NCBI GenBank assembly: GCA_019455325.1
Contig: JACFMQ010000006.1
Location: 62,001 to 126,000 of the forward strand
Direction: 5' to 3'
Origin: Rhodocyclaceae bacterium
Lineage (GTDB): Bacteria; Pseudomonadota; Gammaproteobacteria; Burkholderiales; Rhodocyclaceae
Length of the DNA: 64,000 nt
Shown: in pieces, positions 24,101 through 34,934 of the stretch
Layout: every line of letters starts with the position of its first letter
Position numbering within the stretch: position 1 is the first letter of the stretch
Position numbers and translations under genes: made by a program
Notes under the pieces: model-generated
Databases searched by the model: none
Seen by the model: the letters and a program-made list of their open reading frames with translations, nothing else
Told to the model about the DNA's origin: nothing

Positions 24101-25360
24101 TCAGGCCGCCGCGCGGTCCCGGCATACGGCCACGGGCAGATCCCGGCCGTTCTCGCGCAGCCGGGTTTCCAGCCCCAGCTCGGCCAGCAGGTCGAGGAAG
24201 GGGCGCGCCGGCAGTTGCTCGACGTTGGCCATGCGGCGCACGTCCCAGGTGCCCTCGGCGACCAGCAGCGCGGCCGCGGCCGCCGGCACGCCGGCGGTGT
24301 AGGCGATCGCCTGGCTGCCGACTTCGCGGTAGCACTCGGCGTGGTCGGCGACGTTGTAGATGAAGACCTCGCGCTCCCGGCCGTTCTTCACGCCGCGCAT
24401 CAGGTTGCCGATGCAGGTCTTGCCCGTGTAGGCGGGGGCCAGCGAAGCCGGATCGGGCAGCACCGCCTTGACCACCTTCAGCGGCACGACTTCCAGCCCC
24501 TCGGCGGTGCGCACCGGCTTCTCGGACAGCAGGCCGAGGTTCCTGAGCACGGTGAAGACGTTGATGTAGTGCTCGCCGAAGCTCATCCAGAAGCGGATGT
24601 CCGGCACGTCCAGGTGCTGCGACAGCGAGTGCAGTTCGTCGTGGCCGGTCAGGTAGGTGGTCTGGCGGCCGACCACGGGCAGCTCCCATTCCCGCCGGTG
24701 CTCGAACATCTTCGCCGCTTGCCATTGCCGGCCCTGCCAGGACCAGACGGTGCCGGTGAACTCGCGGAAGTTCACCTCCGGGTCGAAGTTGGTCGCGAAG
24801 TAGCGGCCATGGCTGCCGGCGTTGATGTCGATGATGTCGATCGAGTCCACGCGGTCGAAGTGCTCGTCCACGGCCAGCCGGGCGTAGGCATTGACCACGC
24901 CGGGGTCGAAGCCCGCGCCGAGGATGGCGGTCACGCCGGCCTTCTCGCAGGCTTCGCGGCGCTTCCACTCGTAGTTGCCGTACCACGGCGGCGCCTCGCA
25001 GACCCTCGCCGGGTCTTCGTGGATGGCCGTGTCGATGTAGGCGGCGCCGGTGTGCAGACAGGCTTGCAGCACCGGCATGTTGAGGAAGGCCGATCCCAGG
25101 TTGAGCACGATGCCGGCGCCGGTGGCGCGGATCAGCGCCTCGGTGGCGGCGACGTCGAGCGCGTCGAGCGCGTGCGTGCGCAGCACGGCCGGCTGCCGCG
25201 GACCGCCCCTGGCGCGGATCGATTCGACGATGGCGTCGGCCTTGCGCCGCGAGCGCGAGGCGATGTGGATCTCGCCGAAGCGGGCGCCGTTCCGGGCGAT
25301 CTTGTGAGCCGCGACGTGGGCGACGCCGCCGGCACCGACGATGAGAATGTTCCTCTTCAT
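24101..25360 (-). CDS. Carboxynorspermidine synthase (saccharopine dehydrogenase-like)
   Basis: 419 residues. NADPH-dependent enzyme that condenses aspartate semialdehyde with a diamine in the alternative spermidine/norspermidine route. The N-terminal Rossmann motif is GAGGVAHVAAHK (near 9-20); GAGFDPGVVNAYARLAV and TFDINAG-like segments are family features. ATG 25360 gives the typical MKRNILIVGAGG start. Downstream of the decarboxylase gene by 35 bases, so the two steps are in one operon. The saccharopine dehydrogenase reaction itself is less likely given the neighbour. Confidence 0.88.
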   Translation of the reverse strand: MKRNILIVGAGGVAHVAAHKIARNGARFGEIHIASRSRRKADAIVESIRARGGPRQPAVLRTHALDALDVAATEALIRATGAGIVLNLGSAFLNMPVLQACLHTGAAYIDTAIHEDPARVCEAPPWYGNYEWKRREACEKAGVTAILGAGFDPGVVNAYARLAVDEHFDRVDSIDIIDINAGSHGRYFATNFDPEVNFREFTGTVWSWQGRQWQAAKMFEHRREWELPVVGRQTTYLTGHDELHSLSQHLDVPDIRFWMSFGEHYINVFTVLRNLGLLSEKPVRTAEGLEVVPLKVVKAVLPDPASLAPAYTGKTCIGNLMRGVKNGREREVFIYNVADHAECYREVGSQAIAYTAGVPAAAAALLVAEGTWDVRRMANVEQLPARPFLDLLAELGLETRLRENGRDLPVAVCRDRAAA

Positions 25361-25395
25361 GCTGGTGTCCCTCCCTCTTGATACCGTCCGCACTT

Positions 25396-26511
25396 CTACG
25401 AAAGGCTGTTCACGTAGTCCTGGAACGCAAACTGCCGTACCAGGCGCTCGCTGCCGTCCAGTTCCCGGACGGCGATGGCCGGCATGGTCAAACCGTTGAA
25501 CCAGTTCTTCTTGACCATGGTGTAGCCGGCGGCATTGCGAATCGAAATCCGGCTGCCGACCCGCAGGGGTTCGGGGAAGTCGAATTCGCCGAAGATGTCG
25601 CCGGCCAGGCAGGACCGGCCATAGACGAGATAGCGGTGCGGACCGGCGTCCGGCTCGACGCGCGCGCTTTCCCGGTAGATGAGCAGGTCGAGCATGTGCG
25701 CCTCGGTCGACGCGTCCACAACGGCGAGCGGCTTGCCGTGGTGGAGCGTGTCGAGCACCGAGACCTCCAGGCTGGCGCTGTCGGTCACCGCCGCCTCGCC
25801 CGGTTCGAGATAGACCTGCACCCCGTAGCGCGCGGCGAAATCCCGGAGCCGGGCGCAGAACGACGCCAGCGGATACTCCGGCGCGGTGAAGTGGATGCCG
25901 CCGCCGAGGCTGACCCAGCCGACCCGCTCGATCAGGGCGCCGAAGCGCTCTTCGATCTGCGTCAGCATGGCGTCGAAGCGCTCGAAGTCGCGGTTTTCGC
26001 AGTTGTTGTGGATCATGAAGCCGTCGATGCGCCCGAGCGCCTCGGCGACGCGCGCCGGGTCGCTCTCGCCGAGGCGGCTGAACGGGCGGACCGGGTCGGC
26101 CAGGTCGAAGCCCGACGCGCTGACGCCGGGGTTGAGGCGCAGGCCCACCGGCTTGCCGCCGGCGCGCCCGCCGTGGCGTTCGAGCTGGCCCAGGCTGTTG
26201 AAGATGATCTTGTCGGCATGGGACACGACCTCGTCGATCTCGTGGTCGGCATAGGCCACGCTGTAGGCGTGCGTCTCCCCGCCGAACTTTTCCTTGCCCA
26301 GGCGCACCTCGTAGAGCGACGAGGAGGTGGTGCCGTCCATGTACTCGCGCATCAGGTCGAAGACCGCCCAGGTGGCGAAGCACTTCAGCGCCAGCACGAC
26401 CTTGGCGCCGGATTCCCGGCGGAGCGTCGCGATGCGCTGCAGGTTGGCGAGCAGGCGGGCTTTGTCGATGAGGTAGTAAGGCGTCTGGATCATCACTCTC
26501 GGCGCGGACAT
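25396..26511 (-). CDS. nspC: Carboxynorspermidine decarboxylase
   Basis: 371 residues, a PLP-dependent decarboxylase with an alanine-racemase-type barrel. PLP lysine in VVLALKCFATWAVF, glycine-rich SLGGGIHFT, YLEPGEAAV, and the active-site cysteine region GRSCLAGDIFGE. It converts carboxy(nor)spermidine to (nor)spermidine after the synthase encoded downstream. ATG at 26511 is used; ATG at 26493 (MIQTPYYLIDK) is a good alternative, and neither has a strong ribosome-binding site. Confidence 0.9.
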   Translation of the reverse strand: MSAPRVMIQTPYYLIDKARLLANLQRIATLRRESGAKVVLALKCFATWAVFDLMREYMDGTTSSSLYEVRLGKEKFGGETHAYSVAYADHEIDEVVSHADKIIFNSLGQLERHGGRAGGKPVGLRLNPGVSASGFDLADPVRPFSRLGESDPARVAEALGRIDGFMIHNNCENRDFERFDAMLTQIEERFGALIERVGWVSLGGGIHFTAPEYPLASFCARLRDFAARYGVQVYLEPGEAAVTDSASLEVSVLDTLHHGKPLAVVDASTEAHMLDLLIYRESARVEPDAGPHRYLVYGRSCLAGDIFGEFDFPEPLRVGSRISIRNAAGYTMVKKNWFNGLTMPAIAVRELDGSERLVRQFAFQDYVNSLS

Positions 26512-27167
26512 GGCCGCCCGCCGTGGCGGGCGCGGATGGTTCGGCCGGCGCGCCGCGACGGGCGTGCCGGAAAGGGGGGCGCGGTCCGGGACCGCTTCAG
26601 GAGTGCCGCTGGCCGCAGAGCAGCGAAGGATGCTGCCGGGCGTGGTGCAGGCGGGATGGGGGCGGGAGCTCAGTGTCCGCGTGGTCGCGGCAGTGCATCG
26701 GCAGGTGCCCCGGGAGCGCGGCGCGGCGCGCCGGCACACGGAACCGCGGGGCATTCGGGCTCGCCGAAGGTCCCCTTGTCGAAATTTCCGTTTGGGAGGC
26801 GTTCAGACAGACTGAAACTATCCCCAATTGGAACAGGGCGTCGCTAGACATGGCGTCCTCTCCAACCAGCAGATGAGTAAAAGCCCGAAATCTTCTCGGA
26901 CGATTCCGGATTGTAGAAAAAAACCCCGTTCGGCGCAAACCGCCGCCCTGGCGGCGCCGTTCGGTCCGCGGACGAGGCGGCGGCCGCCGGTGTGGCAACG
27001 CCGCCACACCACCGCGTCCGGCGGGGCGGCGTTCAAGGAAGGGTAATCGTTCTGTAACACCCGCTCCCTAGCATTCGCCTCGACCACATCCCTTTCCGCA
27101 TCGGTTTGCCGCGATATGGATGGTGGCTACGAAATTTCATCACGTGTTCAACTTCTAGGGGATATCA
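26512..27167. other. 656-bp intergenic region without a convincing gene
   Basis: Separates divergent nspC and the porin gene. Holds small hairpins (CGCCGCC-CT-GGCGGCG at 26941-26956; GGTGTGGC/GCCACACC at 26989-27010) and an A-run near 26920. ORFs crossing it look like random high-GC frames. The porin promoter must lie in its right half, where the sequence becomes more AT-rich (27110-27165). Confidence 0.6.
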
Positions 27168-28316
27168 ATGACTTTGCTGAACAAGAAATCCGCCGTGCTC
27201 GCCATGGCTGCCGCGTTTTCCGGCGTCGCCTTCGCGCAGTCGAACGTCACCGTCTACGGCGTCGTCGATGTTGGCTATGCCTATACTTCCGGCGACCGGG
27301 CCGGCGGCGGTTCGTCCAACTTCAGCGGGATCGCGCCTAACCTCCTCGGCGGTTCGCGCATCGGCTTCAAGGGTGAAGAAGGCTTGGGCAACGGCCTGAA
27401 GGCGGTCTTCGTACTGGAATACGCTCTGGATCCCGACGTCAATTCCGGCATTGGAGGCACCAGCAACACCTCCCGTCAGAGCTACATCGGCCTGAACAGC
27501 ACGTCGTTTGGCACGGTCGCCCTCGGTCGTCAGTACGCGCCGGGTTACGCCGCTTCCGGCCGCAACAACCCGTTCGGCGGTTCTACCCGCCAGAGCCCGC
27601 TCAATCGTCTGACCGGCGCCAATACGATCACCGGCGATGGCGCAGCGCGCATCAGCAACAGCATCAGCTACGCCTCGCCGAAGTGGAACGGCTTCTCGGT
27701 CAACGCGATTTACGGCTTCGGCGAGTCGCTTTCCGCCCCCGGTGTCAGCACGAGCGACAACGGCTTCTTCGGTGCCGGCCTGAACTATGCGAACGGCCCG
27801 CTGAACCTGGATCTGGTGTTCCAGCAACGCAGAGATGTGCAAACGACCGCCGCCCCTGCTGGCACTACGCACTGGTCCCTGCCCGGTGGTGTCGTTGCTA
27901 CGGGCGATGACATAAACGAATGGGCGGTGATGGGTTCCTACGACCTCAAGGTCGTCAAGCTCTTCGCCTCCTACCAGGCCATGGACGACAAGAACGGTAC
28001 CTCCGCGAACGAAGGCAGCAACAAGATCTGGTCCGCCGGCGTCAACGTGCCGGTGTTCGGCAACGGCTCGATTCAACTGGCCTACGCCAAGGCGGACTGG
28101 GATCGCACCAACGCGGGCAGCACCGACGGCTGGGCGATCGGCTACCGTCATTCGCTGTCCAAGCGCACCACTCTGTATACCACCTACGGTGTTCTGGACA
28201 ACGACGATCGCCTCCCGAGGTACGCCAGTTGGGGCGTCGGTAGTAGCGGTGCTCTTGGTGGTAACCTCGGCGGGAAGGTCAGCATCTTCACTGCCGGTAT
28301 CAACCACAGCTTCTGA
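27168..28316 (+). CDS. Gram-negative porin
   Basis: 382-residue outer-membrane diffusion channel: signal peptide (to GVAFA), then 16-strand porin features (QSNVTVYGVVDVGYAYTSGD, GSRIGFKGEEGLGNGLKAVF, an L3-like loop, terminal AGINHSF ending in Phe as required for BAM insertion). AGGGGATATCA precedes ATG. A strong terminator follows. It lies upstream of the sulfate import genes but is a separate unit; ion preference is not readable. Confidence 0.92.
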   Translation: MTLLNKKSAVLAMAAAFSGVAFAQSNVTVYGVVDVGYAYTSGDRAGGGSSNFSGIAPNLLGGSRIGFKGEEGLGNGLKAVFVLEYALDPDVNSGIGGTSNTSRQSYIGLNSTSFGTVALGRQYAPGYAASGRNNPFGGSTRQSPLNRLTGANTITGDGAARISNSISYASPKWNGFSVNAIYGFGESLSAPGVSTSDNGFFGAGLNYANGPLNLDLVFQQRRDVQTTAAPAGTTHWSLPGGVVATGDDINEWAVMGSYDLKVVKLFASYQAMDDKNGTSANEGSNKIWSAGVNVPVFGNGSIQLAYAKADWDRTNAGSTDGWAIGYRHSLSKRTTLYTTYGVLDNDDRLPRYASWGVGSSGALGGNLGGKVSIFTAGINHSF

Positions 28317-28360
28317 TCGCCGGGATGGCCGGCCTTTGGTCGGCAGTCCCCGCATCTGGA

Positions 28361-28394
28361 AATGCCGCCCGGAACGATCGGGCGGCATTTTTTT
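28361..28394 (+). terminator. Porin terminator
   Basis: An 11-bp perfect stem AATGCCGCCCG/CGGGCGGCATT with a 7-base loop and a T-run of seven. Confidence 0.93.
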
Positions 28395-28485
28395 GCGAGC
28401 TTCCTCCGCAGCCGCACATCCCGTTTGCGGGCCTTGTTTTAGTCTGAATCTAATATTTAGAAATAAGCAAATCACAAAATATGCT

Positions 28486-28514
28486 TTGTCGTTCTATGCC
28501 AGGTTCCTTATAGT
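28486..28514 (+). promoter_or_regulatory. Candidate promoter of the sulfate operon
   Basis: TTGTCG (28486-28491), 17 bases, TATAGT (28509-28514), 33 bases before the sbp ATG. The AT-rich stretch upstream (28440-28485) is the expected place for a CysB/Cbl-type activator, but no specific site is proven. Confidence 0.55.
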
Positions 28515-28547
28515 CCCGGCTCAACCCGAATTTCCCGGAGCCGCCAC

Positions 28548-29549
28548 ATGAAATTCCTCGCCAGAAAGCTCGCCGTCGCCTCGCTCGCCCTCGGCCTCGC
28601 CGTGCCGGCCTTCGCCGATCCGTCGCTGCTCAACGTCTCCTACGACGTCGCCCGCGACTTCTACAAGGACTACAACCCGCTGTTCCAGAAGCACTGGAAG
28701 GCGAAGACCGGCGAGAACATCGAACTCAAGCAGTCGCACGCCGGCTCGACCAAGCAGGTGCGCGCCGTCGCCGACGGGCTGGAGGCCGACGTGGTGACGA
28801 TGAACCAGGCCACCGACGTCGACTTTCTCGCCGAGCGCGGGCTGGTCGCCGCCGACTACGCGAAGCGGTACCCGACCAACGCCTCGCCCTACACCTCGAC
28901 CATGGTGTTCATCGTCAGGAAGGGCAACCCGAAGGCGCTGAAGGACTGGAACGATCTGGCGAAGTCGGGCGTGCAGGTGATCCTGCCGCACCCGAAGAAC
29001 ACCGGCAACGGTCGCTACTCCTACCTCGCCGCCTGGGGCTACGCGCTCCGGCAGCCGGGCGGCAGCGACGCCTCGGCGCGGGAATTCGTCGGCAAGCTCC
29101 TGAAGAACGCACCGCTCTTCGCCGCCGGCGGCCGCGACGCGACGACCACCTTCATGCAGCGCCGCATCGGCGACGTGCTCGTCACCTTCGAGTCCGAGGC
29201 CGAGCTGATCGCCCGCGAGTTCGGCCGCGGCGAGTTCGAGGTGGTCTATCCCTCGCTCTCCATCCTCACCGAGTTCCCGGTGGCGATCGTCGAGAAGGTG
29301 GTCGAGAAGAAGGGCACGCGCAAGCAGGCGCAGGCCTACCTCGAATACCTGTGGTCGAAGGATGGCCAGGAGAACGCCGCGCAGAACTACCTGCGGCCGC
29401 GCGATCCCGAGGTGCTGAAGAAGTACGCGGCGCAGTTCCCGTCGATCAACACCTTCACCGTCGACGAGGTGTTCGGCGGCTGGAGCAAGGCATCGCCGGC
29501 GCACTTCAAGGACGGCGGCAGCTTCGACCAGATCTCCCAGGTAAAATAA
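28548..29549 (+). CDS. sbp: Sulfate/thiosulfate ABC transporter binding protein
   Basis: 333-residue periplasmic binding protein. Signal peptide to PAFA, then family sequence: LLNVSYDVARDFYKDYN, QSHAGSTKQVRAV, DVVTMNQATDVDFLA, LPHPKNTGNGRYSYLAAWGYA, and VYPSLSILTEFPVAIVE. It delivers sulfate to CysTWA encoded just downstream. Whether it prefers sulfate (Sbp) or thiosulfate (CysP) cannot be separated here. A hairpin after the gene probably raises its level over the permease genes. Confidence 0.93.
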   Translation: MKFLARKLAVASLALGLAVPAFADPSLLNVSYDVARDFYKDYNPLFQKHWKAKTGENIELKQSHAGSTKQVRAVADGLEADVVTMNQATDVDFLAERGLVAADYAKRYPTNASPYTSTMVFIVRKGNPKALKDWNDLAKSGVQVILPHPKNTGNGRYSYLAAWGYALRQPGGSDASAREFVGKLLKNAPLFAAGGRDATTTFMQRRIGDVLVTFESEAELIAREFGRGEFEVVYPSLSILTEFPVAIVEKVVEKKGTRKQAQAYLEYLWSKDGQENAAQNYLRPRDPEVLKKYAAQFPSINTFTVDEVFGGWSKASPAHFKDGGSFDQISQVK

Positions 29550-29570
29550 ACGACAACGACGAATCCTGCC

Positions 29571-29599
29571 GGCGCCGCCGTACGGCGGCGCCTTTCTTT
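29571..29599 (+). terminator. Intraoperon terminator/attenuator after sbp
   Basis: A perfect 10-bp stem GGCGCCGCCG/CGGCGGCGCC with a TA loop and a T-rich tail (TTTCTTT), between sbp and cysT. Probably partial, since the next gene begins within 3 bases of the tail. Confidence 0.75.
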
Positions 29600-29601
29600 C
29601 C

Positions 29602-30438
29602 ATGACCTCTTCCTCGCGACGCGTGCTGCCCGGCTTCGGCCTTTCGCTCGGCTACGCCCTCGTCTATCTCTCGCTGCTCGTGCTGATTCCGCTGGGCGGG
29701 CTGGTGCTCAAGGCGAGCACGCTCACCTTCGCCGAGTTCTGGCGGATCGCCACGACCGAGCAGGCGATCGCCTCCTATCGCGTCAGCTTCGGCGCCTCGT
29801 TCGCCGCGGCGGCGATCAACGCCGTCTTCGGCACGCTCGTCGCCTGGGTGCTGGTGCGCTATCCGTTCCCCGGCAAGCGCCTGGTCGACGCCTTCGTCGA
29901 CCTGCCGTTCGCGCTGCCGACGGCGGTCGCCGGCATCACGCTGGCCACGCTCTACGCCGGCAACGGCTGGATCGGCCGCCACCTGGAGCCGCTCGGCGTG
30001 AAGATCGCCTACACGCCGTACGGCATCGTCGTCGCGCTCGCCTTCATCACGCTGCCGTTCATCGTGCGCACGCTGCAGCCGGTGATCGAGGACATCGAAC
30101 CGGAGATCGAGGAGGCCGCCGCCTCGCTCGGCGCCTCGCGCTGGCAGACCTTCGCCAAGGTGCTCTTCCCGGCGATCTTCCCGGCGCTGCTGACCGGCTT
30201 CACGCTCGCCTTCTCGCGCGCGCTCGGCGAGTTCGGTTCGGTCATCTTCATCGCCGGCAACCTGCCGATGGTCTCCGAGATCACGCCGCTGCTGATCATC
30301 GCCAAGCTCGAACAGCAGGACGTGGTCGGCGCCACGGCGCTGGCCGTGGTCATGCTGGCCATCTCCTTCGTCCTGCTGCTGACGATCAATGCGCTGCAGT
30401 GGTGGGCGGCCAGCCGGCATAAAGGGAGAACGGCATGA
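29602..30438 (+). CDS. cysT: Sulfate ABC transporter permease CysT
   Basis: 278-residue inner-membrane permease with about six helices and the EAA loop (EEAAASLGASRWQTFAKVLFP) that docks the ATPase; ALGEFGSVIFIAGN is characteristic of CysT/CysU. Overlaps cysW as ATGA. Works with CysW, CysA and the binding protein. Confidence 0.95.
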   Translation: MTSSSRRVLPGFGLSLGYALVYLSLLVLIPLGGLVLKASTLTFAEFWRIATTEQAIASYRVSFGASFAAAAINAVFGTLVAWVLVRYPFPGKRLVDAFVDLPFALPTAVAGITLATLYAGNGWIGRHLEPLGVKIAYTPYGIVVALAFITLPFIVRTLQPVIEDIEPEIEEAAASLGASRWQTFAKVLFPAIFPALLTGFTLAFSRALGEFGSVIFIAGNLPMVSEITPLLIIAKLEQQDVVGATALAVVMLAISFVLLLTINALQWWAASRHKGRTA

Positions 30439-31310
30439 ATGCCCGTCGCGCCAACGCCGAGCCGCGCTGGGTGCGCCTCACGCTGACCGCGGTCGCGCTC
30501 GGCTTCCTCGCGCTGTTCCTCGGGCTGCCGCTCGTCGCCGTCTTCGTCGAAGCCCTGGCCGCCGGCGTGCCGGCCTACCTGAGCGCGCTCGCCGATCCGG
30601 AGACGCAGCACGCGGTGCTGCTCTCGCTCGTCATCGCGCTCGTCGTGCTGCCCTTCAACGTGCTCTTCGGCGTGGCCGCGGCCTGGGCCATCGCCCGCTT
30701 CGACTTCCGCGGCAAGAGCCTCTTGACCACGCTGATCGACCTGCCGTTCGCCGTCTCGCCGGTGGTCGCCGGCATGCTCTTCATCCTGCTCTTCGGCGCC
30801 CGCGGCTGGTTCGGTCCCTGGCTCTCGGAGCACGACTTCCGGATCATCTTCGCCGTGCCGGGCATGATCCTGGCGACGCTGTTCATCACCTTCCCCTTCG
30901 TCGCGCGCGAGCTGATCCCGCTGATGCAGGCGCAGGGGCGGGAGGAGGAGGAGGCCGCCGTCTCGCTCGGCGCCTCCGGCTGGCAGATGTTCCGGCGGGT
31001 GACGCTGCCGAACATCAAGTGGGGCCTGCTCTACGGCGTGATCCTCGCCAACGCGCGCGCGCTCGGCGAATTCGGCGCGGTGTCGGTGGTCTCCGGCCAC
31101 ATCCGCGGCGAGACGAACACGCTGCCGCTGCACGTCGAGATCCTCTACAACGAATACAACGCCGTCGGCGCCTTCGCCGCCGCCTCGGTGCTGGCGCTGC
31201 TGGCGCTGGTGACGCTGGTCGCCAAGACCATCGTCGAGTGGCGCATGCAGAAGGAAACGGCGATGCTTCAGGCGGACTTGCCGCCTGAAGCGGTGAGGAG
31301 TGAGGCGTGA
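30435..31310 (+). CDS. cysW: Sulfate ABC transporter permease CysW
   Basis: 291 residues, the second permease half; EAA loop EEEAAVSLGASGWQMFRRVT and ALGEFGAVSVVSGHIRGETN are CysW signatures. The last ~17 codons run through a perfect 11-bp hairpin and into a GAGGAG-type intergenic repeat, so the C-terminus (LPPEAVRSEA) is probably repeat-derived and not conserved. Confidence 0.95.
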   Translation: MNARRANAEPRWVRLTLTAVALGFLALFLGLPLVAVFVEALAAGVPAYLSALADPETQHAVLLSLVIALVVLPFNVLFGVAAAWAIARFDFRGKSLLTTLIDLPFAVSPVVAGMLFILLFGARGWFGPWLSEHDFRIIFAVPGMILATLFITFPFVARELIPLMQAQGREEEEAAVSLGASGWQMFRRVTLPNIKWGLLYGVILANARALGEFGAVSVVSGHIRGETNTLPLHVEILYNEYNAVGAFAAASVLALLALVTLVAKTIVEWRMQKETAMLQADLPPEAVRSEA

Positions 31311-31360
31311 GGAGTAAGGAGTAAACCCTCCTCGTGCCGCGAACACTCCTCTCTCCTCAC
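31265..31360. repeat. Hairpin plus GAGGAG/CTCCTC palindromic repeat at the cysW-cysA junction
   Basis: GCTTCAGGCGG-ACTTG-CCGCCTGAAGC (31265-31291) is followed by a repeat from GTGAGGAG (31293) to CTCCTCAC (31360) built of GAGGAGTRAGGAGT units and their complement. A related repeat occurs at 50239-50334. Confidence 0.7.
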
Positions 31361-31370
31361 GGGTTCAAAC

Positions 31371-32444
<1,074 letters not shown>

Positions 32445-32556
32445 GCCGGCGTGCCGGCCGGCGGAAAACGTGCCGTCGTCTTGATCTGCATCAGCCGGAG
32501 GTAGCCGGGGGCGAATGATATAATCCGCCCCCAACTCCCCTAGGGTCTTTTCGCGC

Positions 32557-33810
32557 ATGGCGCTGTTCACGCTCGGCATCAACCACCATACCGCGCCGCT
32601 GTCCGTGCGCGAGCAGGTGGCGTTCCACGCCGACAGGCTCTCCCACGCGCTCTCCGACCTGACGCGCGCCAACGCCGTGCGCGAGGCGGCGATCCTGTCC
32701 ACCTGCAACCGCACCGAAATCTACTGCGCCGCCGACGCGCCGGAGACGGCCGTCGACTGGCTGATCCGCTACCACGCCATCGACCTGCAGTCGATCCAGC
32801 CCTACGTGTATACGCTGCCGCAGCGCGAGGCCATCCGCCACGCCTTCCGCGTCGCCTCCGGGCTGGATTCGATGGTCATCGGCGAACCGCAGATCCTCGG
32901 CCAGATGAAGGACGCGGTGCGCGTCGCCGAGGCCGCCGGCACGCTCGGCACGCACCTGCACAAGATGTTCCAGCGCGCCTTCGCGGTGGCCAAGGAAGTG
33001 CGCTCGACCACCGCCATCGGCGCCAACATCGTCTCCATGGCCGCTGCCGGCGTGCATCTGGCCGAGCGCATCTTCGAGCACCTCGCCGACCAGCGCATCC
33101 TCTTCGTCGGCGCCGGCGAGATGATCGAGCTGTGCGCCACGCACTTCGCCGCGCAGCAGCCGAAGGAGATCGTCATCGCCAACCGCACGCTCGAACGCGG
33201 CCGCGCGCTGGCGGAGCGCTTCGGTGGTTCGGTCATGCGCCTCGACGAGATCGCCGACCGGCTCGGCCACTTCGACATCGTCGTCTCGTGCACCGCCAGT
33301 CCGCTGCCGATCATCGGCCTGGGCATGGTCGAGCGCGCGATCAAGGCACGCCGCCACCGGCCGATGTTCATGGTCGACCTGGCCGTGCCGCGCGACATCG
33401 AGCCCGAGGTCGGCGAGCTCGACGACGTCTTCCTCTACACCGTCGACGACCTCGCCCAGGTCGTCGAGTCCGGGCTGGAATCGCGGCAGGCGGCGGTGGT
33501 CGAGGCCGAGGCGATCATCGCCGCGCAGGTCGACACCTTCATCGCCTGGCTGGAGACGCGCGACACCGTGCCGCTGATCCGCGCGCTGCGCGACGCCGCC
33601 GAGCGCATGCGCCGGCACGAGATGGAGCACGCGCTGAAGCTGCTGGCGAAAGGCGAGAATCCGGAACGGGTGCTCGACCAGCTCTCGCACCGCTTGACCA
33701 ACAAGTTCCTGCACGCGCCGACGCAGGCGCTCAACTCGGCCGGCGGCGTCGTCGACCGCGAGGCGCTGCGCCAGTGCGCGTCGCGCCTCTTCCACCTGCA
33801 CGGCGAGTAG
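32557..33810 (+). CDS. hemA: Glutamyl-tRNA reductase
   Basis: 417 residues. First committed step of heme synthesis by the C5 route: reduces Glu-tRNA(Glu) to glutamate-1-semialdehyde. [13 protein letters not shown] start, catalytic cysteine in [10 protein letters not shown] (Cys near 50), NADPH domain with [15 protein letters not shown], and a C-terminal dimerisation helix. A TATAAT (32519-32524) lies 33 bases upstream without a consensus -35. Followed by prfA-prmC as in many proteobacteria. Confidence 0.97.
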   Translation: MALFTLGINHHTAPLSVREQVAFHADRLSHALSDLTRANAVREAAILSTCNRTEIYCAADAPETAVDWLIRYHAIDLQSIQPYVYTLPQREAIRHAFRVASGLDSMVIGEPQILGQMKDAVRVAEAAGTLGTHLHKMFQRAFAVAKEVRSTTAIGANIVSMAAAGVHLAERIFEHLADQRILFVGAGEMIELCATHFAAQQPKEIVIANRTLERGRALAERFGGSVMRLDEIADRLGHFDIVVSCTASPLPIIGLGMVERAIKARRHRPMFMVDLAVPRDIEPEVGELDDVFLYTVDDLAQVVESGLESRQAAVVEAEAIIAAQVDTFIAWLETRDTVPLIRALRDAAERMRRHEMEHALKLLAKGENPERVLDQLSHRLTNKFLHAPTQALNSAGGVVDREALRQCASRLFHLHGE

Positions 33811-33854
33811 CGCCGCCGATCCGGCGCCGCCGCCCGTCCGTCTCCTCCGACTCC

Positions 33855-34934
33855 ATGAAGCAAAGCATCCGCGACAAGCTCGACCACCTCGCCGGCCGCC
33901 TCGAAGAGGTCGACCTGCTGCTCGCCAGCGGCGACACGGCGCGCGACATGGCGCAGTTCACCAAGCTCTCCCGCGAGCGCGCCGAGATCGAGCCGGTGGC
34001 CGCGCTCTTCGCCGAATACCGCAAGGCCGAGCGCGACCTCGCCGAAGCCGGGGCGCTGCTCGCCGATCCGGACATGCGGGATTTCGCCGAGGAGGAGATG
34101 AAGGCGGCGAAGGCGCGCCTGCCCGAATTGGCGACCGAGCTGCAGCGGCTGCTGCTGCCGAAGGATCCCAACGACGAGCGCAGCGTTATCCTGGAAATCC
34201 GCGCCGGCACCGGCGGCGAGGAGTCGGCGCTCTTTTCCGCCGACCTCTTCCGCATGTACTCGCGCTACGCTGAGCGCCGGCGCTGGCAGGTCGAGGTGCT
34301 GTCGTCCTCGGAATCGGACCTCGGCGGCTACCGGGAGATCATCGCCCGCATCGCCGGCCACGGCGCCTATTCGCAACTCAAGTTCGAGTCCGGCGGCCAC
34401 CGCGTGCAGCGCGTGCCGGAGACCGAGGCGCAGGGGCGCATCCACACCTCGGCGTGCACTGTCGCCGTGATGCCCGAGGCGGACGAGATCGAGGACGTGC
34501 AGATCAATCCCGCCGACCTGCGCATCGACACCTTCCGCGCCTCCGGCGCCGGCGGCCAGCACATCAACAAGACCGACTCGGCGGTGCGCCTCACGCACGT
34601 GCCGACCGGCATCGTCGTCGAATGTCAGGACGGCCGCTCGCAGCACCAGAACAAGGCGCAGGCCATGCGCGTACTGGCCGCGCGCATCAACGACGCGCAA
34701 CTGCGCGCGGCGCAGGCGAAGGAGGCGGCGCAGCGGAAGAGCCTGATCGGCAGCGGCGACCGCTCCGAGCGCATCCGCACCTACAACTTCCCGCAGGGCC
34801 GCGTCACCGACCACCGCATCAACCTGACGCTGTACCGGATCGAGGCGATCATGGACGGCGACCTGGACGAGCTGATCGCCGCGCTCGCCACCGAGCACCA
34901 GGCCGAGCTGCTGGCGGCGCTGGCCGAGACGTGA
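33855..34934 (+). CDS. prfA: Peptide chain release factor 1
   Basis: 359 residues; terminates translation at UAA/UAG. Catalytic GGQ in [20 protein letters not shown]; the PxT-type recognition region is present upstream ([14 protein letters not shown]). ATG 33855 gives the usual [12 protein letters not shown] start. Its stop overlaps the prmC start (GTGA); PrmC methylates the GGQ glutamine of this protein. Confidence 0.97.
   Translation: MKQSIRDKLDHLAGRLEEVDLLLASGDTARDMAQFTKLSRERAEIEPVAALFAEYRKAERDLAEAGALLADPDMRDFAEEEMKAAKARLPELATELQRLLLPKDPNDERSVILEIRAGTGGEESALFSADLFRMYSRYAERRRWQVEVLSSSESDLGGYREIIARIAGHGAYSQLKFESGGHRVQRVPETEAQGRIHTSACTVAVMPEADEIEDVQINPADLRIDTFRASGAGGQHINKTDSAVRLTHVPTGIVVECQDGRSQHQNKAQAMRVLAARINDAQLRAAQAKEAAQRKSLIGSGDRSERIRTYNFPQGRVTDHRINLTLYRIEAIMDGDLDELIAALATEHQAELLAALAET

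Noticed and set aside
26512-27087. ORFs of 74-136 codons between nspC and the porin
   Set aside because: Arg/Pro-rich frames without ribosome-binding sites or recognisable features; treated as non-coding.
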